A stretch of 36,605 nt of DNA, taken from assembly GCA_903772945.1 (NCBI GenBank), contig CAICTM010001123.1, positions 1 to 36,605 on the forward strand, written 5' to 3'. The position numbers were made by a program, and so were the translations under genes. Position 1 is the first letter of the stretch, and each line of letters begins with the position of its first letter. The notes beneath the pieces were generated by a model. The model was given only the letters and a program-made list of their open reading frames with translations, searched no databases and was not told where the DNA came from. Source of the stretch: Seminavis robusta (Eukaryota > Bacillariophyta > Bacillariophyceae > Naviculales > Naviculaceae). This document shows, piece by piece, positions 26,395-35,264 of this stretch.

Positions 26395-28290
26395 ATGTTT
26401 GGATGTTTGGATGAGGCAATACGAAGACAACTCACAATTCCATTTCAGCGCCGCGAAAGGATGCGCCCCAAGAATAAGCAAACGTCTTCCAGGAGGGGGG
26501 ATAAAAGGGCGCAGAAAGACAAGAAGAAGTGGAGGAAAGGAAGGGCCAACCAAAAGAACAAACAATCTTTTCTGAAATCGATCGTTGACCATGACCTAGC
26601 AGAGTTCAGAGTCTACCCTCACGACCGCCGGGACGATCGTATCTATGAACGTCTCCTTCATACTAGAGTACCGATCAGTCTCTGTGGGTGCGACGATGAA
26701 GATATCCGCGAGTTTGTGGGCAAAATGAGGGATTATGACGAGGCCGAAAGACGATCGCACTGCTCTGTGCCGCGCTGTTTCGAATGTTTGGGGCAGGCAC
26801 AGCGCATCTATATACCTGGGTCTGTGTCAATGTACAGTGCCACAATTCTGGCGGGAGCGATTCCTCGGTACAATAGAAATATCCAGTCAATCGCGATCGG
26901 GCCGATGAGGTGCCGTGAAATCTTCCAAACATTGTTGCAGTGCATCCATTCTCGAAACGAGAAGCCGTCTCCGATCCGGGCCCTGACTCTTGACTTTGTG
27001 GGTACAAATGTGACACGAGAAGACATGGAATACTTGGTCGATGCAATGAGTCAAAATAAGGGTGGTATCGGAGGGCTGCGGATTTGCAATGCCAACACAA
27101 GAGAAGACGGCGCTCTCCAGACACTTTTTGAAGGTATTCGGCAACATGCTGAATATCTTGTGGTTTTGCAGTTCTTGAGCACAACTTTGTCCGATTCGGA
27201 GCTCTACGACCTCGCCCTCTTGGTGGAAAGAAGCTCAGTTTTGGAGGTGTTGGGCCTCGACCAAATGCCGAACGTTCAACCTTTTACGCGGATTATGGGA
27301 AAGCAGTCGGGTCGTGATTCTCTGGTTCTGCAAAGGACGCCAAAGAAATATCCCCTGGGGGCCGGCGATGTCTCGAATTGCTTGTGGTCGGTTGAAGAAA
27401 TGTTGCTCCCAAGAGCCCCAACAGCTATCCGAAGCGAACTAAGAATTCAATTTGACAGCACGACGAGCAACGGATTCCAATCGATTTCCCGGGCGCTCGA
27501 ATGCAGCCAGACTGAACTAAAATCTCTCTGTTTCGAAGGGGTCGATATGAGGTCCGACCGCATCCAACTGCTGGCGCGGTCCCTTGTTCACAACACTACT
27601 CTCGAGCGTCTGCGGCTCTACTGCGATCGCAGCTGCTTAAACTACGACGGGGTTGCAACTTTCCTGGAGGTGCTTTCACAATCCGGGGGATCTGCGCTGC
27701 GGCTATTTGCTTGTCCTAATTACGTGGACAGGGCCGATACTGCTATTCTCCGTCGGATCGTTGACGTTCTCCCTCGCTTGCGAAAGCTCGAGAGTCTCCG
27801 TGTCTGCGCGTCGATTTACTGCGACGAACAGGCGACCCTTCTTCTCGAGGCATTGAAAAAACAACCTCAACCATTGTACTTCAGGAGTTCAGACGTCTGG
27901 CTTTCCCACATCGTCAAGCAAGATTTGAGGGAACAAATCTCTGAACGACTGCGGCTGAACAAAGCAGTTTACGACCTTTACTGTGAGGCAGGGGACTGGG
28001 GAGGCCCGTTGACGGAAGACAAGAGAAGAAAAGCATTGCCGTTCGCCTTCGAGAAGTTGGCTTCCAGTCCATCCATGTGCTATTTGTTGCTCCAAAAGTC
28101 AACCCAAGATCTTGCTGGAAAACGATTTGGAGAAGGGCGCAAACATCAAACCCAGAGCAGCATCCGCCACTGCGAGAAGAGCTGTGAGAAGGCTTCGACG
28201 CATCGTCGAGTACCGGTACCACTAGCACGGCTTCCTGGGCAGAGGCACACGTACGGGTACTGCGGCGCACCGTCCCACGCTCCGAACTAA
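26395..28290 (+). CDS. LRR (ribonuclease-inhibitor-like) protein, C-terminus probably frameshifted
   Basis: ATG 26395 opens 631 codons. The start lies inside three copies of GTTTGGAT (26389-26412), so the alternative in-frame ATG at 26461 is possible. Residues 20-60 are strongly basic. From about 150 to 500 there are irregular leucine-rich repeats of the ribonuclease-inhibitor type (for example IRALTLDFVGTNVTREDMEY, LKSLCFEGVDMRSDRIQLLA, LRKLESLRVCASIYCDEQAT), which usually bind proteins. The last 65 residues are odd. Shifting the frame by one base at the AAAA run 28094-28097 gives a natural end, NDLEKGANIKPRAASATARR and onward, stopping at 28223-28225. I therefore infer an extra base, by mutation or sequencing error. 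Confidence 0.75.
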   Translation: MFGCLDEAIRRQLTIPFQRRERMRPKNKQTSSRRGDKRAQKDKKKWRKGRANQKNKQSFLKSIVDHDLAEFRVYPHDRRDDRIYERLLHTRVPISLCGCDDEDIREFVGKMRDYDEAERRSHCSVPRCFECLGQAQRIYIPGSVSMYSATILAGAIPRYNRNIQSIAIGPMRCREIFQTLLQCIHSRNEKPSPIRALTLDFVGTNVTREDMEYLVDAMSQNKGGIGGLRICNANTREDGALQTLFEGIRQHAEYLVVLQFLSTTLSDSELYDLALLVERSSVLEVLGLDQMPNVQPFTRIMGKQSGRDSLVLQRTPKKYPLGAGDVSNCLWSVEEMLLPRAPTAIRSELRIQFDSTTSNGFQSISRALECSQTELKSLCFEGVDMRSDRIQLLARSLVHNTTLERLRLYCDRSCLNYDGVATFLEVLSQSGGSALRLFACPNYVDRADTAILRRIVDVLPRLRKLESLRVCASIYCDEQATLLLEALKKQPQPLYFRSSDVWLSHIVKQDLREQISERLRLNKAVYDLYCEAGDWGGPLTEDKRRKALPFAFEKLASSPSMCYLLLQKSTQDLAGKRFGEGRKHQTQSSIRHCEKSCEKASTHRRVPVPLARLPGQRHTYGYCGAPSHAPN

Positions 28291-28951
28291 AAACTCCATA
28301 CAATACCCTGAATGCTCTTCTCTTTGTGGTACTGCATGCATGAAGATTTGAATGGCAATGCCCACAAACCTACCGCGGTCAAAAGCCTTACGAAGGGTTG
28401 AAAATGCGGCGAGCGTGGAATTGAATCAACCGTGGATTCGATTCGGGCGTGGACAAATAGTCGCCCTGAGGTCACCCTTCGGAGAAAACCGGAGGGAGGT
28501 TTCTCCGCTCACAAAATGCTCAGGAAAGACAATTGAAGGAAAAGGTACAGTCGTACTAGCTAGTAGGTGTCGAAGCGTCGAAGCGTCGAAGCAGGGCTGA
28601 TGACGTGAAGATGAAGCTACGATGGGTGACTTCGCTACCATGCCAAAGCTTGCTCCCTTCCATACAAGTTTCCTCGCGTTATTAATTCTTTTAAAGACAT
28701 CACAATCATGACGAGGTTTGAAACTTCAGTAAATAATTAATTTTTGAAATCATATTGTGATCCAGTTTGATTTGGTGTGAAGTTTGAAGATCAAAAAAGC
28801 TAAAAAAACGTTCCATCTTTGGCGAAGAATTCGGTATCATACTGCCCAACAACATGTTGTTTGTTCTCATACGGTCAGCCACTTTTCTTTGAAGAAAACT
28901 ACTTTACTGTGTCCTACGCATACGACGTCCCTTTCTATTTCATCGTGAACA
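28291..28951. other. Intergenic stretch with repeats
   Basis: It contains the second copy of the 19-base repeat at 28496-28514 and a CTAGCTAGTAGG site at 28556-28567. A three-fold GTCGAAGCG tandem (about 28567-28592) follows, then an AT-rich block at 28730-28800 upstream of the cyclin. I see no gene. Confidence 0.45.
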
Positions 28952-30118
28952 ATGACATCCCTTTGGACCATCCATCCTAACCAGCCCAATCGGCCAACCG
29001 CAGAGAATACAATGGCCTTACAGAAGTCAAGAAATCCTCTCCAGAACGTGACGAATGTGTCGAAGCAAAACTACAAAGCCAAGAAAAAGATCAAACCGCG
29101 TGAGTTTCTTCCCCGTCCGGCAATTGCAAGACCATCCACCTTAACATCGAATGTACCAGGAGTACAAAACAAGCTCAGCCACAAGTTACCTGAAGGTTCG
29201 AATCGACAGGACGATGTGATTTTACTCAAGACCAATATTGAACCTGTCCAACCAAAACATGAGAAGAACTCCGCCGTTCATCCGTTCCAGAAAGCCATCG
29301 AAGTCAGCTCTTGCGCCGCCAGCGATATCTTGAAAAAGTACACTTGCTCAAATGTCAGGAAGAATGCCACAGTGCCTGCAGCATCATTTGTTCTCCCTCA
29401 GGAAATCCAACAAGAAGACCTTCCAGTTACCGTTCCATACGCGGATGACATTCACACGACTCTACGAAGTCAAGAGCATTTGGCGCAAGTTTCACCTTCT
29501 TATTTGGCGGATCAACCTTTCCTATCGAGTGACCACCGGGCCAGTCTTATCGATTGGATCACAAACGTCAATTCGTTCTATGATTTTTCGAGCAAGACGT
29601 TGCATTTGGCGGTGAATCTATTCGATCGATTCTTGGACACTACTACGGACAAACGAGTGCGCTCGTCGAAGCTACAGTTGGGTGGTGCGGCTTGCTTCTG
29701 GATTGCGTCGAAGTACGAAGAAATCTGCAACGTAAGCATGAACGATCTTGTCTACCTTTGTCAAAAGAAGTACCCCCCTGAAGACTTTGTGGCCGCCGAA
29801 GAGGCGATCTTGAAGACTCTCGATTATGGGGTTTCCTTTCCCACTGCCAGCACATTCCTCGACTTGTATCTTCAGGTGACCAACGCCGAAGAATCCACTT
29901 CTCTGATGGCCCACAATATTTTGGACCGCACTCTACCCTGTCATGACTTGTTGATTGAATTTCGTCCTAGCCAAATGGCTTCAGCTTCATTGTTCCTTGC
30001 ATTTCAGAAGCGCAGTGTTCCTTGGGCACCCGCTTGGGCCCGCTACACGGGGTACGAGGCGGAAGACCTTGAAATTGTGGCTGACGCGATGGAGAATGCA
30101 TTTGCCCGCTGGACTTGA
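28952..30118 (+). CDS. Cyclin, B-type-like or diatom-specific
   Basis: ATG 28952 opens 388 codons in one exon; a second ATG lies at 29012. Residues 1-150 are a basic, Ser/Pro-containing region, likely disordered. The N-terminal cyclin box runs from about 165 to 297, with HRASLIDWI at 195-203 (the mitotic-cyclin MRxxLxDW helix), LAVNLFDRFLD at 219-229, LGGAACFWIASKYEEI at 243-258 and AEEAILKTLDYGVSFPT after it. The C-terminal fold occupies about 299-385. Cyclins of this kind activate a CDK at cell-cycle steps. A classical destruction box RxxLxxxxN is not seen near the start. The class could be B-type or one of the expanded diatom-specific cyclins, which this sequence cannot separate. Confidence 0.85.
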   Translation: MTSLWTIHPNQPNRPTAENTMALQKSRNPLQNVTNVSKQNYKAKKKIKPREFLPRPAIARPSTLTSNVPGVQNKLSHKLPEGSNRQDDVILLKTNIEPVQPKHEKNSAVHPFQKAIEVSSCAASDILKKYTCSNVRKNATVPAASFVLPQEIQQEDLPVTVPYADDIHTTLRSQEHLAQVSPSYLADQPFLSSDHRASLIDWITNVNSFYDFSSKTLHLAVNLFDRFLDTTTDKRVRSSKLQLGGAACFWIASKYEEICNVSMNDLVYLCQKKYPPEDFVAAEEAILKTLDYGVSFPTASTFLDLYLQVTNAEESTSLMAHNILDRTLPCHDLLIEFRPSQMASASLFLAFQKRSVPWAPAWARYTGYEAEDLEIVADAMENAFARWT

Positions 30119-30472
30119 AGCTTGTCTCGGGGTGCAACCAAAACAATAGCGATGAAACCGAACTCACGGTCGTCTTCAAACTACAAACTAAAGATAGATA
30201 GGCTAAACTGTAGACCAGAAAGAATAACTTCTCAAGCTTTTACCAAAACACAAACAAACAAACCCCCACTCTTTAGAACCTTCGACTTTTCGCTTCAGAC
30301 ACACCACGACTGGCTGCCTCGCACTCCTTGTTCTGAGAGCCAGGATTGTCTTCCCTCCCCATCCAGTGGTTTTCACATGCCTCCCATCTCGGATGAACAG
30401 ACGATGTCAAACGCACAGCAGATCATTCATCTAAAAATCACAAACCTGGCGAAAGAACTACGCTGAGCCAAG
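30119..30472. other. Spacer between cyclin and sulfotransferase genes
   Basis: These 354 bases contain the cyclin 3' end and the upstream region of the sulfotransferase. A 114-codon plus-strand frame crosses it but has no ATG at its start and no domain. I see no repeat or RNA gene. Confidence 0.4.
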
Positions 30473-32308
30473 ATGAAGACGCTTCCATCCCATGCGCGTT
30501 TTCTTGTGTTTTCTTTGGCTTTATTCCAGCTGAGTTGGTTCGTCAACATCAACTTGAAGGAGGCAACCGCCTCTGTTTTGTTCCCAATGTCTTCTTGTGG
30601 AAGCGAATGTGACGATTCAAGCAGCACCATCACTTCCAACGAGACTGACGCTTGTGACACTACACCGCCTTCTCAGTCAGATGAACAACTTCTCCCTCTT
30701 CCGCCAAGTCGGCAAAATGATTCCACAATTCGCCGATGGGGATGCAACCTGCAAGAGGCTCCCTTTATCTTTGTGCACATTGGAAAGGCGGGCGGTGGAG
30801 GTGTGCGTGCTCGATTGGCGGCATCTGCTTTGGACTACAAAAGACCAAATTGGTTTCGTGTACACAAAGATTTGACCTACTACTATCCTATTTGGGACGA
30901 TAGCCAAACACTCCACAAAGGACATTTCGCCAGCTCGACCCTTCCCAACATGGTCCCCACTGGCAATGGCGACGCTGTGGATGCCTTCAAGGGCGATTAT
31001 CAGTGGGAAGGTATGACACCATGTGGAGCTACCACTCCGTTAGGACAAGCCATTGCCTGCCCACTGGTTTCCACGCAATGCCGCGACGAAAGAACTAGAT
31101 ACGACAACAACACTCAAGACGGCAGCAGATGTGACTTGGTGTACATGGGCCACAACTTACTGGGAAGCGAATTTCATTGGTTGCCCACAGACTTCTTGTT
31201 GAAGTGGTGGCGAACCAGATCGTCGATTGCACAACCATGCCATCCGCATCACCCCATGACTGCAAGGATAGCAGAGCTGCTACAGGACAGGCATCAAGTC
31301 ATGAATGGGACTCTGGAGGTAATTCCAGTGGATGGTGACAAAACATACACACCAAGAATGGCTTCTCCTTCGGTGCAGCTTCAGTGCGCCATACCTCCAT
31401 CACCCTTTCATGTCAACTTTACTGACAAGATCTACCGTCAATACTACAAGGACAACTACGAGACATGCTTTCAGCCGAAAGAAGATGCCGTTGACACATT
31501 GGTACAACAGCTCGCTTCTACACCTGCAATTTCTGACATTAATGATCCGGGCCTTGTTGGGGCCCGCATGATTTCCTCTTTGCCCGTGGTACGAGTTACC
31601 GTGCTTCGAGATCCCTTCTCGTGGCTGCTTTCCAAATTCTTTTGGCATCACGAGCATCCCCATATTGCTATAAACAATGCTACTACCAATGCCACCGCTA
31701 GTAATGCCAGCAGCAGCAGCACGCTCCAATGGGTTTCACCAGATCGCGGGACACAACGCAACAAGGAACAGTACGTGCACCGCAAACGAGCAGGGAAACC
31801 ACCGCCACCAGAGCCGTTCGTTCCATGTGATGACATCAACTATGCCGCCAATGGATGGGCTACTCTTCGAGCCACATCTTACATTCTCTATTTGTGTGGA
31901 CAACATTGTTTGGGGGCATATGCCAAAACGATATCCACCTCTGATAGCAAAGATCTCACGACAATCCTCCAACAGCTGCTACCCAACTGGGAACGGCAAG
32001 CCTCCCACAACCTGCGTCATTCGTTTGCAGTTGTTGGGTTGTTGAACGAGACAAACCAGTTTTATGAGATGGTCACGCAACGAGTGGCTTATATGAACAC
32101 CAGTCTCAACCCACAAGTTACAGGAAAACAACACTCCAGCAACAATGGCAATCAGGAAGCCAAGAGGTGTCGAGAAAGGTATGCCTCTCAAGAGTTTCAG
32201 GACGAACTGTCGTTAGCATCGCCGGCAGTCGCAGCCCTGCAACGATTGTACAAGATTGCAGTAACAGTGAATCGCTTTCAACAAGAAGAACTGAACCAAT
32301 GTAGCTAA
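30473..32308 (+). CDS. Golgi carbohydrate sulfotransferase-like protein (611 aa)
   Basis: ATG 30473 opens 611 codons in one exon. Residues 8-24 (ARFLVFSLALFQLSWFV) form a single N-terminal hydrophobic anchor, giving a type II membrane protein. Residues 98-115 (FIFVHIGKAGGGGVRARL) match the 5'-phosphosulphate loop of carbohydrate sulfotransferases, FVHIPKTGGTS in animal enzymes, with Gly runs replacing the Thr-Gly-Gly-Thr core. Residues 375-389 (VTVLRDPFSWLLSKF) match the 3'-phosphate-binding RDPxxRxxSxY motif. Both bind PAPS, and the enzyme would sulphate a glycan in the Golgi. There are several NxT/S sites, including an Asn/Ala/Ser-rich insertion at about 401-418. The glycine-rich loop is unusual and could lower activity. 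Confidence 0.75.
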   Translation: MKTLPSHARFLVFSLALFQLSWFVNINLKEATASVLFPMSSCGSECDDSSSTITSNETDACDTTPPSQSDEQLLPLPPSRQNDSTIRRWGCNLQEAPFIFVHIGKAGGGGVRARLAASALDYKRPNWFRVHKDLTYYYPIWDDSQTLHKGHFASSTLPNMVPTGNGDAVDAFKGDYQWEGMTPCGATTPLGQAIACPLVSTQCRDERTRYDNNTQDGSRCDLVYMGHNLLGSEFHWLPTDFLLKWWRTRSSIAQPCHPHHPMTARIAELLQDRHQVMNGTLEVIPVDGDKTYTPRMASPSVQLQCAIPPSPFHVNFTDKIYRQYYKDNYETCFQPKEDAVDTLVQQLASTPAISDINDPGLVGARMISSLPVVRVTVLRDPFSWLLSKFFWHHEHPHIAINNATTNATASNASSSSTLQWVSPDRGTQRNKEQYVHRKRAGKPPPPEPFVPCDDINYAANGWATLRATSYILYLCGQHCLGAYAKTISTSDSKDLTTILQQLLPNWERQASHNLRHSFAVVGLLNETNQFYEMVTQRVAYMNTSLNPQVTGKQHSSNNGNQEAKRCRERYASQEFQDELSLASPAVAALQRLYKIAVTVNRFQQEELNQCS

Positions 32309-32505
32309 CTAGCTACGTCATGTGTCCAGCCAAAGGAGAAGACGACAGAATCGTTTGCAAAAGGAAAAAGTTTTTGTTTTGGAGCCTTCGATATACATGG
32401 AACCAAAAATGCAAGCACACTGCAACCTCATGTTACCATAACAAGCTTTCCAGAATCATTGCTCAATGTGTAAGCTAGTCCTCATCTTTCCTCGATAGAC
32501 CGCCT

Positions 32506-33870
32506 TCATCGACGATAATCGGCGTTGAAGAGGTAGTATCCTAGCCCAACACCCGCTCCCACCAATGCCCCAGCAGTGCCAAGCAACGCTCCAGGAGGCA
32601 CAAGGAAAGCGGCTGCGGCTCCAGCAGGTACAAGCAAGGTGGCTGCGGCTCCAGCCTCTGCTGTCGCAAGAACACTTGCCGCAGCCACACTTGCTCCGAC
32701 TCCGGCAGGCACAAGCAAGGTGGCTGCGGCTCCAGACACACTTGCTCCGACTCCAGCGCCAACGAGGCCGCCAGCAAGCATCGAGCTAACACACTCCGGA
32801 GCTCTCCATCCGACTTGATGGACTAATAGTAAGACTATGATTTCGGCGGCATTGGCAACAAATTCAAGTATTTTTTGGATGATGGCAACAGCCACAGCCA
32901 AGATGATGGCCACAAGACAGGAGATAATGAAGGTCAATGCACACGTAAGGAGAAATGACGCAACCGCAGGAATGGGATTGTAGTGTTTCTTGTAAGTGGC
33001 AATGGCATCAAAAAGTTTTGCACTGGTACGTGAGTGGCCCGAGTGTTTCTCTAACAAAAGGAGCATTGGGGGCACGAAGCTGTACAACAGCCCGTGACAT
33101 TCCTCCTCATTGAGCTGCAGCCCACGCAACTCTTTGACCCATTCCTGAAGCCACTTGGGCCATTTCTTCATTTCACTGTCAAAGTCGCTTGCGCTATTCT
33201 TGACCAACGCCTTTTCGTGTTCCTTGCACCAGGAGATGTGCTTCTTGGTGTGAGCTTTCTTGTTGCAGTTGGGGGCAGCGCAGATACCATCCGTGTACAG
33301 CTTGTCGTCCAAAGCAACAACCTCTCCGAGCTCGATTTTCCGGCGAAGTGTTATAGCCTTTGAAAGGTCGGCTGCAGAAGCACTACGAGCAGCAGGCGCC
33401 TTGGAAGCTTCAATTATGTGTTCTTGGACTTGCGCATTTGTCCATACACGCTCAGTCAAAGCTTCCTCACATTTCTTCTCGCTGACGACCTTCACGGCAC
33501 ATTCCTTCTCGTTGACGGCCACACAGTCCTTGCCCATAGCCTCGCGATTCGCTTCTTTGATCACTTCCACAACACTGTCCATCACTTTGACCATTTTCTC
33601 CGTGGCACCTCCGGATGATAACATGGTTTGCTGTTTTGCATTCAACAGAATGTTAATGCCCAATGGCATTTTTGCGACATCCATTGTCTCTGATGAACAA
33701 GTTTTGTCGTCCAAAGACCGCAAAACGATTTGTCCCAACGCCGGGAACAATTTATGAGCAGTGATGATGCTGTTTCTCTTCCGGCCGCTCGAATGGAATT
33801 TCTGATTCATGGGAATTGGCCTGGTCGTGATGTGTTTGAATCTTTCACATTGTAAGGACCAACGATCCAT
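32506..33870 (-). CDS. Membrane protein with Gly/Ala-rich hydrophobic C-terminus (454 aa)
   Basis: ATG 33870 opens 454 codons in one exon. The N-terminal 190 residues are soluble and mixed, with many Lys/Glu. Residues 197-218 contain C-x4-C, then C-x2-H (CAAPNC ... WCKEH), a possible small metal site. Two membrane-like helices follow at about 302-330 (VASFLLTCALTFIISCLVA) and 338-352. Residues 364-447 are a long Gly/Ala/Val stretch with GxxxG spacing (GGLVGAGVGASVSG, GALVGAGVGLG) and a near-repeat of AAATLLVPAG at 381-390 and 408-417. Such glycine-zipper stretches occur in membrane-inserting and pore-like proteins. I do not recognise the family. It is convergent with the sulfotransferase, 197 bases away. 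Confidence 0.7.
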   Translation of the reverse strand: MDRWSLQCERFKHITTRPIPMNQKFHSSGRKRNSIITAHKLFPALGQIVLRSLDDKTCSSETMDVAKMPLGINILLNAKQQTMLSSGGATEKMVKVMDSVVEVIKEANREAMGKDCVAVNEKECAVKVVSEKKCEEALTERVWTNAQVQEHIIEASKAPAARSASAADLSKAITLRRKIELGEVVALDDKLYTDGICAAPNCNKKAHTKKHISWCKEHEKALVKNSASDFDSEMKKWPKWLQEWVKELRGLQLNEEECHGLLYSFVPPMLLLLEKHSGHSRTSAKLFDAIATYKKHYNPIPAVASFLLTCALTFIISCLVAIILAVAVAIIQKILEFVANAAEIIVLLLVHQVGWRAPECVSSMLAGGLVGAGVGASVSGAAATLLVPAGVGASVAAASVLATAEAGAAATLLVPAGAAAAFLVPPGALLGTAGALVGAGVGLGYYLFNADYRR

Positions 33871-34041
33871 AGTTAGCTATCTTGTTCCGTATGCGTTGTT
33901 CTCCCTTCATGGTCGGGGGATTCCATTGTGTCGAAAAAAGGAAACACGAGGGTTTCAAGAATTCAACTGGTTTTCGTCTCTAGCTTCCGGTAGATAGTCC
34001 ACAGAGACACGGATGGTTGGTTGTTGTTTTTGTCTTTAACA

Positions 34042-35028
34042 TTATTCCTCTATTGGGACACCCGCCTCTTTTAACACTTCCACACTGTGCTTCCATACAT
34101 GAGTCCGAGCATCTTCTGTATGCTCTGCTGTAACGTCCAATTTTTCGCCATTTTGGCCCACAATCGCGACGCCAGATGAAGGAGGGAAATCTCCCGCATC
34201 GGCTGCCAAGACGGTGGACCCCATCAAATAGTCTGCACAATCCGCTGGTTTGCGCCCGAAAGGCTGAAGCAGGCGCACCATTCCTCGCAAGATTGGATGG
34301 AATTCGCTGCCCCAATTGGTATTGACAAAGCCCGGACAGGCATGAACAAATTTTAGAGGGGTGTACTTCAGTGCCATTTGATCCAATCCCAAATCGTTGT
34401 AGTAACCAGCCGCATTGGCGGCATTGGCCATGCTGTAGTTGGATTTCAACCCAGGATGTGTCTTGTAATCTTTATAAGGACTGTGGACGCCACCAGAAAG
34501 AACCGAGACTACTACAGCCGGCATGTCACTTTTTTGTAGTGCAGGTAGCAGCGACTGTATAAAACACATTCGCGAATAGTAGTGGAGCGTCATTTTCTCG
34601 TCGTTCCCTTCGGCTGTCGGCGTAAAACCTTGAGTGGTGGCCATGCCCTGAGACAAGACCAGGGCATCAATTTTGGGATGCCTTTCTTGGATGCGCTGCC
34701 CCGTTTCGTAGACATTCTTCAAAGAAAAAGCGTCACAGGCAAAAAACTCGTGCTGAGGAATATCGCCTTGAACCTTCAGCTCTGCCATTGCATTCGAACT
34801 CTTTTCTTGCAGCGCTTGAACGACTTGCTCGGCACGTCCTGGTCGATCACGTCCCACGGCGACAACGCAAAACCCCTGCTCGGCCAATCGATGAGAACAT
34901 GCCTCTCCAATTCCGCTCGTGGCTCCAACAACTACCGCCGTTCGCTTGGTCGAAAAGGCTCGTTGGTATGCTGCCTGCGTCCAATACTTGGAGCGCCAGG
35001 CCTGGGCACTCAGCAGAGAGGAGACCAT
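34042..35028 (-). CDS. Short-chain dehydrogenase/reductase lacking the usual YxxxK
   Basis: I start at ATG 35028 (328 residues), since the upstream extension has only a GTG start. Residues 1-29, rich in Arg, Ser and Ala with SAQAWRSKYWTQ and RAFSTKR, look like a mitochondrial or plastid import signal. Residues 31-56 hold the NAD(P)-binding strand AVVVGATSGIGEA (31-43), then the VVAVGRDRPGR segment typical of NADP users. LVLSQGMATTQGF and VVVSVLSGG (Ser about 175-178) follow. In most short-chain dehydrogenases a YxxxK follows; here the aligned place reads GYYNDLGLDQMALKY, with no Lys four residues after Tyr. The enzyme may be inactive, or use another proton donor. It is tandem with the LRR gene that ends at 35265. 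Confidence 0.75.
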   Translation of the reverse strand: MVSSLLSAQAWRSKYWTQAAYQRAFSTKRTAVVVGATSGIGEACSHRLAEQGFCVVAVGRDRPGRAEQVVQALQEKSSNAMAELKVQGDIPQHEFFACDAFSLKNVYETGQRIQERHPKIDALVLSQGMATTQGFTPTAEGNDEKMTLHYYSRMCFIQSLLPALQKSDMPAVVVSVLSGGVHSPYKDYKTHPGLKSNYSMANAANAAGYYNDLGLDQMALKYTPLKFVHACPGFVNTNWGSEFHPILRGMVRLLQPFGRKPADCADYLMGSTVLAADAGDFPPSSGVAIVGQNGEKLDVTAEHTEDARTHVWKHSVEVLKEAGVPIEE

Positions 35029-35264
35029 GGTTTGATTACTGGTGCGATGCAGATTGCAGAAACGAGGATCTCTTGCCACACCCTGAACCTGTAAAAGATA
35101 TGTGCGTTACGACTGCAGAAGAGGTTCAATATGTCTTTGATTATGGAGATTTATCTAACACTCACCACATTGCACTGTGAGCTTTACACTGGACACGGAT
35201 CACAACTGCAACCACATAGACGAGTTCCATGACAGGCTGACAAGGAGGTGGTTGCTACTTTATA

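Noticed and set aside
32565..32818. Plus-strand Pro/Ala-rich ORFs opposite the membrane protein
   Set aside because: Antisense readings of the Gly/Ala-coding repeats.
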